From Betaproteobacteria bacterium RIFCSPLOWO2_02_FULL_67_26 (GTDB lineage Bacteria > Pseudomonadota > Gammaproteobacteria > Burkholderiales > SG8-41), in assembly GCA_001771935.1 (NCBI GenBank), contig MERD01000098.1, forward strand, positions 1 through 45,549: DNA of 45,549 bases. Direction: 5' to 3'. Both the position numbers and the translations under genes were made by a program. The stretch's first letter is position 1. Every line of letters starts with the position of its first letter. This document shows, piece after piece, positions 43,901-45,549 of the stretch. The notes under the pieces were generated by a model, which saw only the letters and a program-made list of their open reading frames with translations, was not told the DNA's origin and ran no database searches.

Positions 43901-45549
43901 GTCCGCCCCACGCGAGAGCATGAACTGCACGCCATCCGGATTCGTCACCCGCACGGCATCCCCAACGAGATCCGCGGTCCAGTCGTAGGTGAAACTCATC
44001 CTGGGCCCGAACAGCCCCAGATTGCCGTTGGTCGAGCGATACTGCGCATTCAAGTTGACCGGCATCAGCACCGACATGAGGCCAAAGGGCCGCAACTCGA
44101 ACACCTCTGCATTGCCGCTCGCAAGATCGACCGGATTCCTCGTCTTGGGTGGAGTCGGATTGCAGGCGGGACATCTGCCGCCACCGCCGTTGCCGCCACC
44201 GCCGAGGAGATTGCGCACGAAGCGCGCGAAGCTCGCGCCGCAGCAGAATTTCGGGATGCCGACGCCGGGGTTGGAGACGATGGACTTGCCGTCGGCGGAG
44301 ACGGTGCCCATGCCCATCACCCGCCACTGGTTGGAGTTCGCATCGGGCGTGGGCGATTCGTCGTAGTACCACAGCTCGACCTGCTCGCCCGGCAGCAGCC
44401 CCTGGTCGTTCGGCATCGACACCGGGATCGGGGTGGTCGGGTTGGCGCCCCCCTCGCGGAAGAAGTAATAGAGATAGACGCTCTTCGTCTCCACGCCGTC
44501 GGGGATCGGCCGAATCGGCAGCCGGTCCGGCGTCACGGTCCGCACGCTGATCTTCGTGATCGGCTGCCCATCCCAGCCGAAGAGCGTCGCCCCCGCCGGG
44601 ATGTTGAGCGAGTAGTTCGGAATGTCGGGATTGGTCACCGCCGCCTGCTGTCCCGGCACCACGTCGGTGAACCGGGTCGCGTCGATCCTCTGGATGAAGG
44701 ACGTGAGGACCGGGTTGTCCTGCCCGGCCACGATCATCACCGGCATCGCGATGCCCGAAGGGAACTCGACCGTTGGGGTGTTGTTGGTGTTGCCGTCGAT
44801 CAGCAGCACCTGGTCGCCCAGCACCGGGGGACTCACGAAGCGGTAGGTGCCGGTCTCGTCGGTGAACGCCTGGACGGTGGCGAGCCGCACCCGCGCGCCG
44901 ACGAAGGGCGCGCCGTCGTCGGCGTGCACGACGCGGCCCGTGACCGTGGTGCCGCCCGCCGCGAGCACTTCCAGCGTCAGCGTCTTCATACGGGTCATGG
45001 TGCCCACGCCAGCCTGGCCAATGGCGGTGATGGTGACCGGGAAGCTTCCCGCCGCCGCGCCTGCCTGCGCCGTGAGTGTGATGACCGCATCCTGTCCGAG
45101 CGCGACCGTGGGCCGGTCGAATGTGGCCGTGACACCGGCCGGCAGCCCGCTCACGGTGACCACGGCCGCGTAGGGGTAGGCATTCAACCCGGTGCTCGCG
45201 AGCCGCACGCGCGTCCCGCTGTTGCCGCCCGGCGGCACCTGCGCTAGAGCGGGGGCGAGCGTGATGTCGAACGCCTCGCGGTCCTGCACCGTGAACGGCG
45301 TGGCACTCGTCGCCGTGCCCAACGTGTTGGTGACGCTGATCGGGCCGGTGGTGGCGGTCAGCGGCACGATGGCGTTGAGGGTCGCCGCGTTGCCGCTCAC
45401 GATCACGGCGGCCTCGCCGTTGAAACGCACCTGGTTCGCGCCGGCGACCGGGTTGAAGCCGATGCCGGAGATCGCCACCGCGGTCCCGACCGGCCCGCTC
45501 GTCGGGTTGAAGCCGGTGATCGCCAGCGCCGGCGTCAAGGTGAACGGCA
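40964..45549 (-). CDS. RHS/YD-repeat polymorphic toxin-like protein (5' end beyond window)
   Basis: More than 1,520 residues are visible; the frame is still open at the window edge, so the N-terminus is missing. Order: IPT/TIG domains (ITGFNPTSGPVGTAVAISG), bacterial Ig-like and carboxypeptidase-regulatory-like domains (VTGRVVHADDGAPFVGARV), and the RHS entry DPVDLASGNAE-type segment after a Gly/Cys-rich linker. Then come over 25 YD repeats, and the RHS core GLYYYRARYYDPVLKRFISEDPIG ending DASGLD. After the core comes a variable tip of about 140 residues with His (DHIGIGV, codon 41342-41344) and Cys (NDQCTRFV, codon 41081-41083). RHS shells enclose toxic tips; this one may be a papain/NlpC-like hydrolase, which is inference. 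Confidence 0.88.
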   Translation of the reverse strand, partial: PFTLTPALAITGFNPTSGPVGTAVAISGIGFNPVAGANQVRFNGEAAVIVSGNAATLNAIVPLTATTGPISVTNTLGTATSATPFTVQDREAFDITLAPALAQVPPGGNSGTRVRLASTGLNAYPYAAVVTVSGLPAGVTATFDRPTVALGQDAVITLTAQAGAAAGSFPVTITAIGQAGVGTMTRMKTLTLEVLAAGGTTVTGRVVHADDGAPFVGARVRLATVQAFTDETGTYRFVSPPVLGDQVLLIDGNTNNTPTVEFPSGIAMPVMIVAGQDNPVLTSFIQRIDATRFTDVVPGQQAAVTNPDIPNYSLNIPAGATLFGWDGQPITKISVRTVTPDRLPIRPIPDGVETKSVYLYYFFREGGANPTTPIPVSMPNDQGLLPGEQVELWYYDESPTPDANSNQWRVMGMGTVSADGKSIVSNPGVGIPKFCCGASFARFVRNLLGGGGNGGGGRCPACNPTPPKTRNPVDLASGNAEVFELRPFGLMSVLMPVNLNAQYRSTNGNLGLFGPRMSFTYDWTADLVGDAVRVTNPDGVQFMLSRGADGIFRASSGHQGAIQMEVTPTASGRTLKLADGSRYEFNTTGRLTAVEDVAGNRTTFQLNAQGAPTAMTDAAGRVYTFELSAGAPQTITRITDPAGRFVRFEYDGSRRLIRYHDQGGNMTQFEYDAPATSRLIRMTDARGAVKTIEYDGFGRVAREVLADNVDERYSYVGPGAGAAETRHTDARGNVTAYRFNALGYNTQIVDAQGRVTRNEFDPVNNLLRRTIDPAGRVTQYFHNARGDVIRTVDADNRQTLIDYDARFRKPTRIENAAANVTTMVYDAQGNLTSLTSAENETTTFTYTAKGQLATVTDPLSRVTTFTYDANGNLLTAQNPANETVTRVYDVANRLTHVTDALNRTTQFTYDNLDRVTEVRDALAGLTKFAYDANDNLVSATDPNNNPVERNLYDLRNRLTQRTDAKNRNTEYVYDGVGNVTQMTDRRGRVTDYTYDSLNRIAVVSDADGRTTTYGYDLAGNLARVSDNTTGAILMSYDSLNRLTEVVTSQGAVRYAYDAIGRRTSRTITGGDVTTYAYDRVNRLKTVTMLGRTATYNYDTAGRLTSKALPNGIQVGYQYDAADRVTSIAYAKTDNTLIESVTYAYDAGGQRVQKGIGTSGAGETPFTATYDEANRLATITLNGEPFTLAYDENGNLTSKVGQTSGTTSYSWNARNQLASISGPLGNASFKYDALGRRIEKTINGDSTGFLYDGAQAIAELRGTAIDTVYHTGLAIDEVLARYGSSGNKTLLTDALMSVIAQANDDQSVGNFYAYSAYGQAITLGPDEGNSLQYTGRENDGTGLYYYRARYYDPVLKRFISEDPIGITGGANLYTYVQGVPTRFTDASGLDLTITFYPGSVVDHIGIGVNSSITYGLYPQERGPSVPLGRDVPGRISNDQYVQDAASRRDAETLIIKTTPAQDVYVKQYIEQMRERGAQSKLTYDLYNDQCTRFVIDALGAAGVRIPRYDSMRPKDLFKLLQKTYGAQK

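Noticed and set aside
43367-45247. Plus-strand open frame opposite the RHS gene
   Set aside because: The RHS/YD-repeat pattern on the minus strand is unambiguous; the antisense frame is a by-product of its repeats.

Overview
The window is GC-rich, gene-dense bacterial chromosome, most likely from a betaproteobacterium of the Burkholderiales type. This is inferred from gene content: a divergent uvrB / aromatic-aminotransferase pair, an AsmA-like protein, YgfX, GTP-dependent PEP carboxykinase, and two Bug/TctC-type periplasmic binding proteins without nearby permease genes. There are no rRNA genes and no CRISPR array. One tRNA-Asn has a recognisable promoter and a strong terminator.

Region 1 (0-6.8 kb) is housekeeping: uvrB, aromatic aminotransferase, AsmA-like protein, tRNA-Asn, an M48-like lipoprotein whose HEXXH motif has decayed to REVGH, and a SMUG1-type uracil-DNA glycosylase. 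Region 2 (6.8-20.6 kb) is an accessory metabolic locus arranged around a divergent promoter at about 11.05 kb. Leftward lie a bicupin, a 3-hydroxyisobutyrate-dehydrogenase-like enzyme, an LVIVD-repeat protein and a G3E GTPase. Rightward lie nine genes, several overlapping by 1-4 nt: two Gfo/Idh/MocA oxidoreductases, a TctC binding protein, an M24 peptidase-fold protein, a two-domain PEP-synthase-like protein, an AhpD/carboxymuconolactone-decarboxylase-like protein, two D-2-hydroxyacid dehydrogenases and a third Gfo/Idh/MocA enzyme. The most notable observation of the window is here. The AhpD-like gene has an in-frame TGA exactly at the second Cys of its CxxC redox motif. It is followed at the expected distance by a perfect 6-bp hairpin with a GGTC loop, which fits a bacterial SECIS. 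I read it as a selenoprotein (C82-K-Y-Sec85).

Region 3 (20.6-27.4 kb) holds pckG, two MFS transporters, a GST and a second TctC protein. A 74-bp element with perfect 12-bp terminal inverted repeats occurs twice (10.1 and 27.0 kb, one mismatch between copies). Each time it supplies the apparent start codon of the leftward gene. Region 4 (27.4-36.9 kb) holds YgfX, an M23 peptidase, small unknown genes, a CmcJ/NvfI-like protein, a GAF-GAF-PAS-type class III nucleotide cyclase, a calcineurin-like phosphoesterase, a zinc alcohol dehydrogenase and an acyl-CoA dehydrogenase.

Region 5 (36.9-45.5 kb) looks like a mobile or variable segment: a truncated HlyD fragment, a secreted parallel beta-helix protein, a PIN toxin-antitoxin pair with an operator-like palindrome, a DDE transposase, a repeat-rich non-coding gap, a small three-helix membrane protein, and a large RHS/YD-repeat protein running off the right edge. 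The RHS gene ends in a relatively AT-rich C-terminal tip with a His...Cys pair. Its stop codon overlaps the start of the small membrane gene (TAATG), so this is probably a polymorphic toxin with its immunity protein.
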